A stretch of 64,000 bases of DNA from Streptomyces uncialis (GCF_001905345.1 NZ_LFBV01000001.1:755321-819320); one strand, 5' to 3'; shown: positions 25,625 to 34,688, counted from the stretch's first letter. The notes: generated from the sequence alone by a model not told the origin. A program made the numbers and translations.

Positions 25625-26290
25625 ATGACGCGAAACGCGGCGGTGAAGAAGGCGCGGCGGCCCGAGATCCGCCCTCCCGTACTGGCCCCCTTCATGGACC
25701 CCGCCCTGGAGCCCGACGGCGACTACGACGGGATGGAGTTCACCGGTCTCGACCTCGCCGGGCAGGACGGCGGCGGCGCCCACTTCCTGGACTGCCGGCT
25801 GGACGGGGTCGCCCTGGACGAGACCCGGCTGACCAGAGCCCGCTTCGTCGACACCGTCCTCACGGGCGTGCGCGGCGTCGGCACGGACCTGGCGGAGGCC
25901 GTCCTGCGGGACACCGAGGTGCTGGACGCGCGGATGGGCGGTGTCCAGCTGCACGGCGCCCGGCTGGAGCGGGTGATGATCCGCGGCGGCAAGATCGACT
26001 ATCTCAATCTGCGGCAGGCGGGGCTCAAGGACGTGGTGTTCGAGTCGGTGGTCCTCGCCGAGCCGGACTTCGGCGGGGCGGCCCTGGAGCGCGTCGAGTT
26101 CCACGACTGCGTCCTCAAGGGAGTGGACTTCAGCGGCGCCCGGATGACGGACGTCGACCTCCGGGGTGCCACCCGGCTGGAGATCGCCCGGGGGACGGAG
26201 GGGCTGCGGGGCGCGGTCATCAGCCCGCCGCAGCTCATGGATCTGGCGGGCCACTTCGCCGCCCATCTGGGGGTGCGGGTGGAGAACTGA
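25625..26290 (+). CDS. Pentapeptide-repeat protein
   Basis: 221 residues forming a right-handed quadrilateral beta-helix from A(D/N)LXX-type repeats; stretches such as GLDLAGQDGGGAHFLDCRL and GVDFSGARMTDVDLRGA show the five-residue period. Some members mimic DNA and protect gyrase from quinolones, but most have no known role. The start is the ATG at 25625, just after the divergent oxidoreductase promoter. A cytosolic location is likely, as there is no signal peptide. Confidence 0.85.
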   Translation: MTRNAAVKKARRPEIRPPVLAPFMDPALEPDGDYDGMEFTGLDLAGQDGGGAHFLDCRLDGVALDETRLTRARFVDTVLTGVRGVGTDLAEAVLRDTEVLDARMGGVQLHGARLERVMIRGGKIDYLNLRQAGLKDVVFESVVLAEPDFGGAALERVEFHDCVLKGVDFSGARMTDVDLRGATRLEIARGTEGLRGAVISPPQLMDLAGHFAAHLGVRVEN

Positions 26291-26334
26291 CGGGACGGGA
26301 CGGAGGGTCCCGGGGAGCGGGAGTCCGGCGGAGG

Positions 26335-26835
26335 TCAGGGCAGCCGGGGGAAGCGGGACTGGAGCGTCCAGATCACCGGGTTCTCCGCCAGGTCGTCGTG
26401 CAGGTCGCTCAGGTCCGCGATCACATCGTGCAGGAAGTCACGGGCCTCCCGGCGCAGCTCCGTGTGGGAGAACGTCAGCGGGGGCTCGCCGCCCGGCATC
26501 CACTCCGCCTCGATGTCGACCCAGCCGAAGCGCCGCTCGAAGAGCATCCGGTCCGTCGACTCCGTGAAGTCCAGCTCCGCGTACTGCGGAGCGGACGCCC
26601 GGCCGCCCAGCGGATCGCGGTCCAGCCGCTCCACGGTGTCGCACAGCGCCCACGCGAAGTCCAGCACCGGCACCCACCCCCAGGCGGTGGACAGCTCGCG
26701 GTCCGCCTTCGTGTCCGCCAGGTACACGTCCCCGCAGAAGAGGTCGTAGCGCAGCGCGCGGACGTCCGCGCGCCGGTAGTCGGTCTGTGGCGGGTCCGGG
26801 AAGCGGTTGGAGAGGGCGTATCCGATGTCGAGCAC
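26335..26835 (-). CDS. Conserved hypothetical protein
   Basis: 166 residues, acidic, rich in Asp and Trp, no transmembrane segment. Segments such as MLFERRFGWVDIEAEWMPGG and ARDFLHDVIADLSDLHDDLA suggest an alpha/beta fold with a C-terminal helix pair. I recognise no named family. A GTG start at 26835 is the only one in frame. It ends 44 bp from the convergent pentapeptide gene. Confidence 0.7.
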   Translation of the reverse strand: MLDIGYALSNRFPDPPQTDYRRADVRALRYDLFCGDVYLADTKADRELSTAWGWVPVLDFAWALCDTVERLDRDPLGGRASAPQYAELDFTESTDRMLFERRFGWVDIEAEWMPGGEPPLTFSHTELRREARDFLHDVIADLSDLHDDLAENPVIWTLQSRFPRLP

Positions 26836-26902
26836 AGAGGTGATGGTGTCACGCCCGCGCCGCCCCCTTCGCTGCCCCTTCCCCTGGGGCCCGCGACACC
26901 CC

Positions 26903-26990
26903 TGACCCGGACCGCTGGGGTCCCTGACCCGGACCGGTGGGACCCTTGATCCGGACCGGTGGGGTCCCTGACCCGGACCGGTGGGACGTT
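26903..26990. repeat. 22-bp tandem repeat, four units
   Basis: Units start at 26903, 26925, 26947 and 26969, each close to TGACCCGGACCGGTGGGGTC plus two bases. The joins read GGGTCCCTGACCC, a 5-bp inverted repeat round three bases, so each junction can fold. The last unit runs into the stop codon of the response regulator gene. Confidence 0.85.
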
Positions 26991-27652
26991 CAGGTCAGCA
27001 GCCGCTGTTCCTTGGCGACCGACACCGCGCCCGCCCGGGTGTCCACCCCGAGCTTGTCGTAGATGCGGCCCAGATGGGTCTTCACCGTCGCCTCGCTGAT
27101 GAACAGCGCCCGTGCGATCTCCCGGTTGCCGAGCCCCCGGGCCAGCTGCCCGAGGATGTCCCGCTCCCGTTCCGTCAGCGTGGGACGCGGTCTGCGCATC
27201 CGTTCCATGACCCGGTCCGCGACGGGCGCCGACAGCGCCGTACGTCCCTCGGCCGCCGCCCGGATCGCCGCGAACAGCTCCTCCGGCCGCTCCGCCTTCA
27301 GCAGATAGCCGGTCGCGCCCGCCTCGATCGCCCGGGTGATGTCCGCGTCCGTGTCGTACGTGGTGAGGACGAGGACCCGGACCCCGCTCCCCGAGATCAG
27401 CCGGGTCGCCTCGACCCCGTCGGTGCCCTCCCCGAGCTGGAGGTCCATCAGCACGACGTCCGGACCGAGCTTGGCGGCCATCGCCACGGCCTCGTCACCC
27501 CCGCCCGCCTCACCGACCACCTCGAAGTCCGGTTCGCTGCCGAGCAGCGCCAGCAGTCCGGCCCGTACGACGGCGTGGTCGTCGCAGAGCAGGACCCGGA
27601 CCGGGGCGGCGGGGCCGGGTCCGGTGGGACGGGGGCCGGGACGGGAACTCAT
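26990..27652 (-). CDS. senR: NarL-family response regulator, SenR-like
   Basis: 220 residues. Receiver domain with DDHAVVRAG at the start, phospho-accepting Asp in PDVVLMDLQLGEG and Lys in GYLLKAERPEEL. A LuxR-type helix-turn-helix follows (TLTEREREDILGQL region, GNREIARALFISEATVKTHL). It overlaps the histidine kinase by four bases, so the pair is cotranslated. Next to an HbpS-like gene it matches the SenS-SenR system of S. reticuli, which controls haem- and redox-linked genes such as catalase-peroxidase. Symbol given on context. Confidence 0.85.
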   Translation of the reverse strand: MSSRPGPRPTGPGPAAPVRVLLCDDHAVVRAGLLALLGSEPDFEVVGEAGGGDEAVAMAAKLGPDVVLMDLQLGEGTDGVEATRLISGSGVRVLVLTTYDTDADITRAIEAGATGYLLKAERPEELFAAIRAAAEGRTALSAPVADRVMERMRRPRPTLTERERDILGQLARGLGNREIARALFISEATVKTHLGRIYDKLGVDTRAGAVSVAKEQRLLT

Positions 27653-29115
27653 GGCTGCTCCAGGGGCGGGTGGCCGGCGGGGGGAGGGGTTCCGGGTCCG
27701 GGGGCGGCCGGGGAACGGCCGGACAGATCCTCGGGAGGGAGGCCGGGCGGGCGGACGGCCAGCGGGACCGACACGGTCAGGACGGTGCCCTCGCCCGGCG
27801 CGGACTCGATCGTCAGCGTGCCGCCCAGATCCCTGGCCCGGGCCCGGATCGCGGGCAGCCCGTGTCCGCGCACCCCCGCCCGCGTCCGGTTCGACGCCCC
27901 GGGGACGAAACCCCGGCCGTCGTCCGCGACGTCCAGCACGATCTGGTCGTCCAGGCAGGTCAGGGTCAGTGCGGCGGTCCGCGCGTCCGCGTGCTCACGG
28001 ACGTTCGCGAGGGCGCCCTGGGCGATCCGCAGCAACGCCGACTCCGCGCGTTCCGGCAGCGCGGCCGGCGTGCCCTCCGCATGGAACCGCACCGGCGGCC
28101 CGGTCCGGGACTCGCGGACCGCCAGCGCGCGCAGCGCGGCCACCAGTCCGCCGCCGTCGGCGAGGTCGGCCGGGGCCAGGTCATGGACGAAGCGGCGGGC
28201 CTCGGTGAGGCTGCGTTCGGCGATCGACCCGGCGGTCCGTACATGCGTCCGCGCCTTCACGGGCTCCGCGTCCCACACCCGGTCCGCCGCCTGGAGCAGC
28301 ATCTGCTGACTGGACAGCCCCTGCGCGAGGGTGTCGTGGATCTCCATCGCGAGCCGCTGCCGCTCGGCGAGGGTGCCCGCGCGGCGTTCGGTGGCGGCGA
28401 GTTCGCGGCGGGTGCGCAGCAGGTCGTCGATCAGCGCGCGCTGGCGGGCCGCCTGGCGCTGCATGTGCACGAACCCGGCCGTCGCGATCGCCGCGACGGC
28501 GGGCGGGGCCAGCAGCAGGTTCGGGTCGAACCTGCCCGCGAGCTGAAGCTGGGCGGCCACGACGAACGCGGTGAGCAGCGCGATCAGGGCGAGTGCCGGA
28601 CGGGCCGGCAGGATGCGCAGCCCGGTGTAGAAGAGCGGCACGGCGCACCACGCGAAGCTCGGCGCGAGCAGTACGAGCACCACCCACACGGCGACGACCA
28701 GCGCCAGCCACAGCAGGACGGCGAGCCGCGCGGGCGTACGGCTCCCCACGCCGCTGTCCGGGCCGTCCGTGCCCAGGCCCCCGTCCCCGTCCCCGATCCC
28801 GTTCCCGTCGGGTGTCGTGGGCGGGCGCGGCCGGGTGGGTGCGGCCGAGCCGAGTACGGGACCGAGCACGTACAGCAGCGCGAGGACGACGGACAGCGCG
28901 ATGACCCACGGGGTGCGGGGTTCCCCGGGGTGGCGCAGCAGGAAACGGGCGAGCGAGGCACCGAGGAGCAGGAAGAACGCGGAGTGCATGACGGCCGCGA
29001 GCCAGCGGGCGTCGGGGTCGGGGGAGGCGGTGGCGGAGACCCGGGTGTCCGAGGCGGCCGGGGCCGCGGGGTCCGTCGAGCGCGGGGCCCCGTCCGGTCG
29101 GGTTCGTGCGGCCAC
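27649..29115 (-). CDS. senS: Sensor histidine kinase, SenS-like
   Basis: 488 residues from the GTG at 29115 behind GAGGAGG; the open frame further upstream runs through a 33-bp repeat and has no ribosome site. There are four or five membrane helices in the N-terminal half (HSAFFLLLGASLARFLL and VAVWVVLVLLAPSFAWC among them). A HisKA_3 dimerisation domain has the phospho-site ERQRLAMEIHDTLAQGLSSQ, and the HATPase_c domain ends with VRGHGLPAIRARARDLGG. With the divergent HbpS-like gene this is the SenS arrangement, in which secreted HbpS modulates kinase activity. Confidence 0.88.
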   Translation of the reverse strand: MAARTRPDGAPRSTDPAAPAASDTRVSATASPDPDARWLAAVMHSAFFLLLGASLARFLLRHPGEPRTPWVIALSVVLALLYVLGPVLGSAAPTRPRPPTTPDGNGIGDGDGGLGTDGPDSGVGSRTPARLAVLLWLALVVAVWVVLVLLAPSFAWCAVPLFYTGLRILPARPALALIALLTAFVVAAQLQLAGRFDPNLLLAPPAVAAIATAGFVHMQRQAARQRALIDDLLRTRRELAATERRAGTLAERQRLAMEIHDTLAQGLSSQQMLLQAADRVWDAEPVKARTHVRTAGSIAERSLTEARRFVHDLAPADLADGGGLVAALRALAVRESRTGPPVRFHAEGTPAALPERAESALLRIAQGALANVREHADARTAALTLTCLDDQIVLDVADDGRGFVPGASNRTRAGVRGHGLPAIRARARDLGGTLTIESAPGEGTVLTVSVPLAVRPPGLPPEDLSGRSPAAPGPGTPPPAGHPPLEQP

Positions 29116-29175
29116 GTGGTCCTCCTCGCGTACGGTCCTTGGAGCACCGGCACACGGCGCCCGCGTCCCGTATCC

Positions 29176-29241
29176 GCGCACGGCACCCGCGTCCGGCACC
29201 CGCACACGGCGCACGGCACCCGCGTCCGGCACCCGCACACG
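29176..29241. repeat. 33-bp perfect tandem duplication in senS-hbpS gap
   Basis: Two identical 33-bp units (29176-29208 and 29209-29241), each opening GCGCACGGCACCCGCGTCCG, sit in the 488-bp divergent gap between senS and hbpS. A degenerate half unit precedes them. The rest of the gap (to 29603) shows CACCGG/CCGG-rich sequence but no gene or clear promoter that I can define. Confidence 0.85.
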
Positions 29242-29603
29242 GCACCGGCCTGCACGTCTGCCGCCGCCACCGCGCGGAAAACGGCCGCCCTACGGCGTGC
29301 GCCATCGCGCCGCACGGGCACTTCTCCCATTCTCACCCGCCTCCGTACCGGCGGGGTCATCCGATCGGCCGACCCCCGGGTCGTCCGAGCCGCGTCCCGC
29401 GCGCAGCCGGTACGCCGACGGGCACGGGCCCGAACCGGCCCGAGGATCGGAACCAGAGCCGGTCACACCGCACCGGTCTTCACCCGGACCGGTCACCGCA
29501 CCGGCCGTCCCCCGGACCGGTCCTCACCGGCGCCGGCCACCGCACCGTTCGGTGGCCGTCACCTGTGCCGGTGAGGCCCGGCGACCCCGAAGGAGCCCGT
29601 CCC

Positions 29604-30251
29604 ATGAGCCGTCACCACGAGTCCCCCGAGTCCCACGAGCCCACCGGGTCCGGCGCGGTCGGCGTGTCCTCCGGGAGCGCGCGGCACCGGTCGGGCGGCC
29701 GGTTCTCCCGGCGGGCCCAGGTGGTCACGGGCGCCGCGGCGCTCGCCGCGCTCGGTGCCGGAACGTTCGGCGCCGTGTCCGCGAGCGCCGGTTCCGCGGC
29801 CCCCGCGAGCCGTTCCACGGCCACCGCCGACACCGCGAACCGGCACCTCCAGCAGACCACCCACCTCACCGTCGACGCCGCCGCCCGCGCGGCCCAGGCC
29901 GCGCTGGACGCGGCCGAGCGCGAGAACCAGCGGGTGACCGTCGCGGTGGTCGACCGCAACGGCAACACCCTGGTGACCCTGCGCGGCGACGGCGCGGGCC
30001 CGCAGTCGTACGAGTCGGCGGCGAAGAAGGCGTACACGGCGGTCTCCTGGAACGCGCCGACGTCCGAGCTGGTCAAGCGGCTCGCCCAGACGCCGAACCT
30101 GAAGGACATCCCCGGCACCCTCTTCCTCGGCGGCGGCGCCCCGGTCACGGTGAAGGGCGCGCCGGTCGCGGCGATCGGGGTGGCGGGCGCGCCGTCGGGC
30201 GAGCTGGACGAGAAGTTCGCGAAGGCGGGCGTGGCCGCGCTGAACCGCTGA
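29604..30251 (+). CDS. hbpS: HbpS-like secreted haem-binding protein (GlcG/HbpS fold)
   Basis: 215 residues. A long arginine-containing N-terminus (RFSRRAQVVTGAAALAALGA) looks like a Tat-type signal, with cleavage after an AXA near VSASAGSAA. The mature part is the GlcG/HbpS domain: LTVDAAARAAQAALDAAERE, VAVVDRNGNTLVTLRGDGA and GGGAPVTVKGAPVAAIGVAG. In S. reticuli HbpS octamers bind haem outside the cell and regulate SenS. ATG at 29604 behind AAGGAG. Divergent from senS-senR, as in that system. Confidence 0.88.
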   Translation: MSRHHESPESHEPTGSGAVGVSSGSARHRSGGRFSRRAQVVTGAAALAALGAGTFGAVSASAGSAAPASRSTATADTANRHLQQTTHLTVDAAARAAQAALDAAERENQRVTVAVVDRNGNTLVTLRGDGAGPQSYESAAKKAYTAVSWNAPTSELVKRLAQTPNLKDIPGTLFLGGGAPVTVKGAPVAAIGVAGAPSGELDEKFAKAGVAALNR

Positions 30252-30269
30252 CGGCCGTTCCCGCCCGGA

Positions 30270-30300
30270 GTGCGGGAGGCCCGGCCCGGACCTCCCGCAC
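30270..30300 (+). terminator. Hairpin terminator of hbpS
   Basis: A perfect 10-bp stem (GTGCGGGAGG at 30270, CCTCCCGCAC at 30291) lies 19 bp after the hbpS stop. The stretch to 30425 is C-rich and holds no other feature. Confidence 0.7.
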
Positions 30301-30425
30301 CCGACAGCCCTCCCCGCCCTTCCCCACGTCCCCCGCCTTGCCCGCCCTGCCCGCCTTCTCCACCTTCCCCCGGACCCATCCGTCCCAGCGGGCAACCCCG
30401 GCAAACGGTGCATAAGATCCATCCC

Positions 30426-31949
30426 GTGGACCGTCGCCCCGTACGCCGCGCCGCCGCAACGAGCACGGCCGCCCTCGCTGGCCTGATGCTCGTCGTGGCC
30501 GTGGGCTGCACGGGTACGGGGACGGGGATGAGTACGGGGTCCGGGACCGGTACCGGGACGCGGGACCGGACCGCGGGCGCCGACGGGGTCGGGGACCCGT
30601 ACTTCCCCCGGATGGGCAACGGCGGCTACGACGTCACCCACTACGCCCTGACCCTCGACTACGACCCGGGTCCCCGCCGTCTCACCGGCACGGCGACGCT
30701 CACCGCGCGGGCCGGGCAGGACCTCACGGCCTTCAACCTCGATCTGCTGGGTCTCACGGTCGGGTCGGTGACCGTGGACGGCGACCGGGCGCGGACCTCC
30801 AGGGACGGACAGGAGCTGACCGTGCGTCCGGGCAAGGCGCTCAGGAAGGGCGCCGACTTCCGGACCACCGTCCGGTACGCGGGGCGGCCCCGGACGATCA
30901 CCGACCCGGACGGCTCCGAGGAGGGCTGGCTGCCCACCGCCGACGGAGCGCTCGCGCTGGGGGAGCCCACCGGTTCCATGGCGTGGTTCCCCGGCAACCA
31001 CCACCCGAGCGACAAGGCGTCGTACGACATCAGCGTCACGGTCCCGGACGGGCTGACCGCCGTGTCCAACGGCGAACCGCGCGGGCAGCGCACCGAGAAC
31101 GGCCGCACCACTTTCGGCTGGCACAGCTCCGAACCGCTCGCGAGCTACACGGCGACCGTGGCGGTGGGCCGCTACAAGGTCGCCACGTCGCAGATCGCGG
31201 CGGACAGGTTCACGGAGTCCGACGGCATCAAGGGTGGCGACGAGCGCCGCCGCCTGCTCGTCTACACCGCTGTCGACCCCGTCGAGGCGGGCGCCTCGCG
31301 CAAGGCGCTGGCGCGTATCCCGGAGATCGTCGGGTGGGGCGAGCGCACCTTCGGCCCGTACCCCTTCTCCTCGACGGGTGCGATCGTGGACCGCGAGGGG
31401 GACGCCGGATACGCCCTGGAGACCCAGACCCGGCCCGTCTACGCGGGCGCCCCGAGCACCGTCCTGGTGGTCCATGAGCTGGCCCACCAGTGGTACGGGG
31501 ACTCGGTCACCCCGAAGACCTGGCGCGACATGTGGCTGAACGAGGGCTTCGCCACGTACGCCGAGTGGCTGTGGGACGAGGAGCACGGGGGCCGCACCGC
31601 GCAGAGCGTGTTCGCCGCGCTGTACCGGGGCGACTACTACGACGAGCCCGGCGCGAACGAGGCGGTCTGGGCCTTCCCGCCCGCCGACCCGCCCGGCGCC
31701 GCGCATGTCTCGGACGCCCCGGTCTACCAGCGCGGCGCGATGGTCCTCCACAAGATCCGCCGTACGGTCGGCGACCCCGCGTTCCGCGAGATCCTCCGCG
31801 GCTGGCCCACCACGTACCGCCACCGCAACGCGAACACCGCCGACTTCACGTCCTACGTGGAACGCACCGCAGCCCCGGAACACCGCCGGGCCCTCCGCGA
31901 GATCTGGACGACCTGGCTCCACGGCACCGGCAAACCGTCCCGTCCGTGA
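30426..31949 (+). CDS. M1-family zinc metallopeptidase, lipoprotein
   Basis: 507 residues. The N-terminal signal ends in a lipobox (LMLVVAVGCTG), so the enzyme is anchored outside the membrane; a Gly/Thr-rich linker follows. The zinc site is complete: VVHELAHQWYGDSV, with the third ligand 18 residues on in WLNEGFATYAEWLW. A substrate-binding segment before it reads GSMAWFPGNHHPSDKASYD. It lacks the long C-terminal HEAT domain of PepN (about 850 residues), like other short secreted M1 enzymes of Streptomyces. GTG start at 30426. Confidence 0.9.
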   Translation: MDRRPVRRAAATSTAALAGLMLVVAVGCTGTGTGMSTGSGTGTGTRDRTAGADGVGDPYFPRMGNGGYDVTHYALTLDYDPGPRRLTGTATLTARAGQDLTAFNLDLLGLTVGSVTVDGDRARTSRDGQELTVRPGKALRKGADFRTTVRYAGRPRTITDPDGSEEGWLPTADGALALGEPTGSMAWFPGNHHPSDKASYDISVTVPDGLTAVSNGEPRGQRTENGRTTFGWHSSEPLASYTATVAVGRYKVATSQIAADRFTESDGIKGGDERRRLLVYTAVDPVEAGASRKALARIPEIVGWGERTFGPYPFSSTGAIVDREGDAGYALETQTRPVYAGAPSTVLVVHELAHQWYGDSVTPKTWRDMWLNEGFATYAEWLWDEEHGGRTAQSVFAALYRGDYYDEPGANEAVWAFPPADPPGAAHVSDAPVYQRGAMVLHKIRRTVGDPAFREILRGWPTTYRHRNANTADFTSYVERTAAPEHRRALREIWTTWLHGTGKPSRP

Positions 31950-32072
31950 GGGCCGGCGGCACGTCTTTATGCCGCAACGGGAATCCCCCGCTTCCCCCGT
32001 CGACCGGTCGCCGCGCGATGCGTACGGTACGTGGTCGACGGCCTGAACAGGGCCGGAGGACAAGGAGGTTGC

Positions 32073-32282
32073 ATGCCACGCGACGAGCTGACCCGACTGA
32101 CGGGAAGGTCCGGCGGACCCAACTGCGATGACGACGACTGCCCGAACATCTATGCCACGATGGTGGGCACCATCGTCGTCCAGGGGCAGGTGTCCCACAC
32201 ATTCGAACCGCCTCCGGGTGAGGCACTGGTAGAGATTCCGGAGTCCGTTCTCAGGGAGGCCGTCCGTGCTCTTGGCTGGTGA
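32073..32282 (+). CDS. Small hypothetical, first of DUF6879/XRE cluster
   Basis: 69 residues behind a perfect AAGGAGG. It is acidic, with CDDDDCPNIYATMVGTIVVQ forming a possible Cys pair. The family is typical of genes just before DUF6879/XRE pairs in Streptomyces. The next gene overlaps its 3' end by 17 bases, so translation is coupled. Function unknown. Confidence 0.75.
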   Translation: MPRDELTRLTGRSGGPNCDDDDCPNIYATMVGTIVVQGQVSHTFEPPPGEALVEIPESVLREAVRALGW

Positions 32283-32787
32283 CGCATGGCGGCAGGAGTT
32301 CGACTCCTACGAGCGGGACGCCTGGCGGTTCGAGGCCCAGCCCACCTACACCATGCCCAATGAGGCCGAGAACGTCGCGCGCTTCCTCCGGGGCGAGCCC
32401 ATGCCGCCGACCCACAACGAACGGTGGCACGAGCGGGTGCGGGGCTTTGTCGCCTCGGGACGGACAATTGGACGGGTCCGGGTCGTGCGCGAGACGCTGA
32501 CCGACTATCAGCGATATCAGTTCGCATGGGGAATCCCGGGAAACATCGCGGCCGGGGAGGACATCCGTGTCCTCGACATCACCCATGACGACCACGGACT
32601 TCCCCTCGGTGGCACCGACTGGTGGCTCTTCGACGAGGTGCGACTTGTGCACCTCAACTACCGGGCGGACGGCACCCAGATCAACAGGGAGTTGCTCACC
32701 GGAGACATCACGCCCTACTTGGAATGGCAGCGGACAGCACTCGCCCACGCCGTTCCCTTCGCGGAGTACGTGAAGTCGATCGAGTGA
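32266..32787 (+). CDS. DUF6879 family protein
   Basis: 173 residues. Typical DUF6879 features: an N-terminal EFDSYERDAWRFEAQPTY, central GRVRVVRETLTDYQRYQFAW, and C-terminal WWLFDEVRLVHLNYRADG followed by YLEWQRTALAHAVPFAEY. These proteins are nearly always beside XRE/DUF5753 regulators in Streptomyces. The role is unproven, but a partner or effector of the regulator is likely. It overlaps the XRE start by four bases. Confidence 0.85.
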   Translation: MLLAGDAWRQEFDSYERDAWRFEAQPTYTMPNEAENVARFLRGEPMPPTHNERWHERVRGFVASGRTIGRVRVVRETLTDYQRYQFAWGIPGNIAAGEDIRVLDITHDDHGLPLGGTDWWLFDEVRLVHLNYRADGTQINRELLTGDITPYLEWQRTALAHAVPFAEYVKSIE

Positions 32788-33620
32788 GTTTCGATCCGGG
32801 ACAACTGGGCCGATCGCAAGCGGATCTCGCCCAGACACTGCGCGCGTTGCGCAAGCAAGCCGGTCTCACGGGAGACCGGCTTGCCCGGCGTTGCAACATG
32901 TCGCAGTCCCAGATCAGCAAGTTCGAGACGGGAAGGAGAATTCCTGGTCCCGTCGATGTGGAACGGATTCTCCGCGCGCTCGGCACCCCGCGGGAAATCG
33001 CGGACGAGGTGACGGCACTTGCCCGGGTCGCCAATACCGAGTGGCAGGGAAAGCGCTCCTCGTGGCGCCAGGGGGCCGAGAAACGCCAGACGGAGCTGCG
33101 GTCCCTGGAGTCCGAGGCCGCTGAACTCAGGTACTTCCTGCCCGCGATGATCACCGGTCTCCTCGCGACGCCGGAGTACATGGCAGCGGGGCTCGGCCAT
33201 GTACCGGGGAACCGGGCGGGGATCGTGGACCGCAAGGTGGCACGTCAGGCCGTTCTCCACGACACCTCGAAGACGTTCACGTTCCTGCTGTCCGAGCAGG
33301 CCGTCCGCTGGGCGATCGTCCCCGCCCCGGACATGGCCCGCCAGATCGACCGTCTCGTCATGGTGTCCCGGCTGCCGAACGTCCGTATCGGTGTGCTTCC
33401 GATCGGCACGGTGATGCCTCGCGGGCCCATGAACACCTTCACCGTCTATGACGAGCGACTGGTGACGGTCGAGAACTTCACCGGCCGGATAGTGTTCCGC
33501 GACTTCCGAGACATCTCCGAACACCTTTCCGTGTTCTCCGTGTTCGAGGAATGTGCTCTCTTCGACGGCGAAGCGAGGGAACTGCTCGCGCGCTGGGCGG
33601 ACGAACTCCGTGATCTTTAG
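32784..33620 (+). CDS. XRE regulator with DUF5753 domain
   Basis: 278 residues from the GTG at 32784 (GTGA overlap with the gene before). Helix-turn-helix at about 13-70 (LRALRKQAGLTGDRLARRCN, SQSQISKFETGRR), then DUF5753 (FLPAMITGLLATPEYMAAGL, IGVLPIGTVMPRGPMNTFTV). Together with the DUF6879 and DUF397-like genes it forms a regulator cluster separate from the one at 13443-14485. It probably represses its own operon. Confidence 0.88.
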   Translation: MSFDPGQLGRSQADLAQTLRALRKQAGLTGDRLARRCNMSQSQISKFETGRRIPGPVDVERILRALGTPREIADEVTALARVANTEWQGKRSSWRQGAEKRQTELRSLESEAAELRYFLPAMITGLLATPEYMAAGLGHVPGNRAGIVDRKVARQAVLHDTSKTFTFLLSEQAVRWAIVPAPDMARQIDRLVMVSRLPNVRIGVLPIGTVMPRGPMNTFTVYDERLVTVENFTGRIVFRDFRDISEHLSVFSVFEECALFDGEARELLARWADELRDL

Positions 33621-33674
33621 TCGGCAACGGGAATGGCACTGGAAGTCGCTTCTCCGGCGTCCGAAGATGAATCC

Positions 33675-33821
33675 ATGCCGAGCAAGAAGAACAGTGCTGG
33701 TTCCGAACCGGCGGCCAAGCGCCGACGCGTGGATCTGATTCCCGGCCGGGCCGCCGTACAGGACATCGACGGAACGGTACGGCTCACCGTCGTGTCCGAG
33801 TTCTCCAGGTTCCCCCGCTGA
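33675..33821 (+). CDS. Possible small hypothetical protein
   Basis: 48 residues (MPSKKNSAGSEPAAKRRRVD opening, basic; C-terminal DGTVRLTVVSEFSRFPR). The ribosome site is weak, and the start at 33633 would give 62 residues. It sits between two genes of the cluster and keeps codon-like GC bias, but there is no family match I know of. Confidence 0.35.
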   Translation: MPSKKNSAGSEPAAKRRRVDLIPGRAAVQDIDGTVRLTVVSEFSRFPR

Positions 33822-33854
33822 GCGCACCCCTACCGAGTCCACCAGGAGGCATCC

Positions 33855-34094
33855 ATGCGCCGACCGCGCGACCTCTACACCCTCCCCCTCGACGGAGCCC
33901 GCTTCGTGACCGCCACCGCCTGCGGTGGCAACACCCACCCGGACGGCGAGTCCTGCGTGACCCTGGCCCGTATCGATGACGACGTCTGGGCCCTGGGCGA
34001 CACCAAGCGGCCCCAGGCCGAACCGCTGAGGTTCACCACCGCGGAGCTGACCGCCGCCGGTATCGACCCCGGCCGGTTCGTGCGCTCCGCCTGA
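33855..34094 (+). CDS. DUF397-like small protein
   Basis: 79 residues behind CCAGGAGG. The order GESCVTLARIDDDVWALGD, KRP and LRFTTAELTAAGID is close to the DUF397 pattern (C-V-x-V-A, V-x-D-S-K, L-x-F-T-x-x-E), though the N-terminal W-x-KSSYS is missing. It probably partners the XRE protein upstream. Confidence 0.7.
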   Translation: MRRPRDLYTLPLDGARFVTATACGGNTHPDGESCVTLARIDDDVWALGDTKRPQAEPLRFTTAELTAAGIDPGRFVRSA

Positions 34095-34214
34095 CCCGGC
34101 GGACCTGACCCGCCCAGGACCCCGGTCGGCCCCGGCCGATCCCCGCCCGCCCAGGGCCGGGGCCGGCCGGCTGCACCTCTCACCCCACCCCGTACGGCGA
34201 AAGCAGGCTCGCCC

Positions 34215-34688
34215 GTGCACCATCACGGCTATCTCTGGACCGGGCCCAAGAGCCGTTTCGACGACGAGGCGCTGCGCAGACCTCCGTACCCCGAACCGCC
34301 CCCGCACGGCAGCCGGCCGGAGCTCGTCCAGCGGTACCGCGAGGTCTCCGCCGAGTTCGCCACCAGCGACCTTCCGCCCATCGAGACCGCGCACTGGCTC
34401 CTCAAGCCCGCCGTCCTGATCCGGGGCACCTGGGACAAGCCCGAGGAGGCCGCGGCGTGGATCGCACGGCAACTCACCGCCCACGCGCCCCGCTTCGACT
34501 CCACCGCCGAACGCGACCCCGCCCGGATCGCCGCCCGCGCCGCCTCCGCCGCCGCGCGACTGGCCGCCGGGGGTGACGTCTCGCTGGGTCACTACCTCCA
34601 GCGGCCCGTGTTCCTGTCCCTGGCCGTGCTGAGCTGCGGGCGGGGTCCGGCGCCCTGCCCCCGTACGGCCGGGACCCCCGGGGCGTGA
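34215..34688 (+). CDS. Conserved Streptomyces hypothetical
   Basis: 157 residues, GTG start. Conserved stretches include HHHGYLWTGPKSRFDDEALR, FATSDLPPIETAHWLLKPAV and GHYLQRPVFLSLAVLSC; no membrane segment. I recall closely similar proteins in most Streptomyces genomes but no assigned role. The stop codon lies in the loop of the terminator that follows, so the last ten or so residues are constrained by the hairpin. Confidence 0.75.
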   Translation: MHHHGYLWTGPKSRFDDEALRRPPYPEPPPHGSRPELVQRYREVSAEFATSDLPPIETAHWLLKPAVLIRGTWDKPEEAAAWIARQLTAHAPRFDSTAERDPARIAARAASAAARLAAGGDVSLGHYLQRPVFLSLAVLSCGRGPAPCPRTAGTPGA

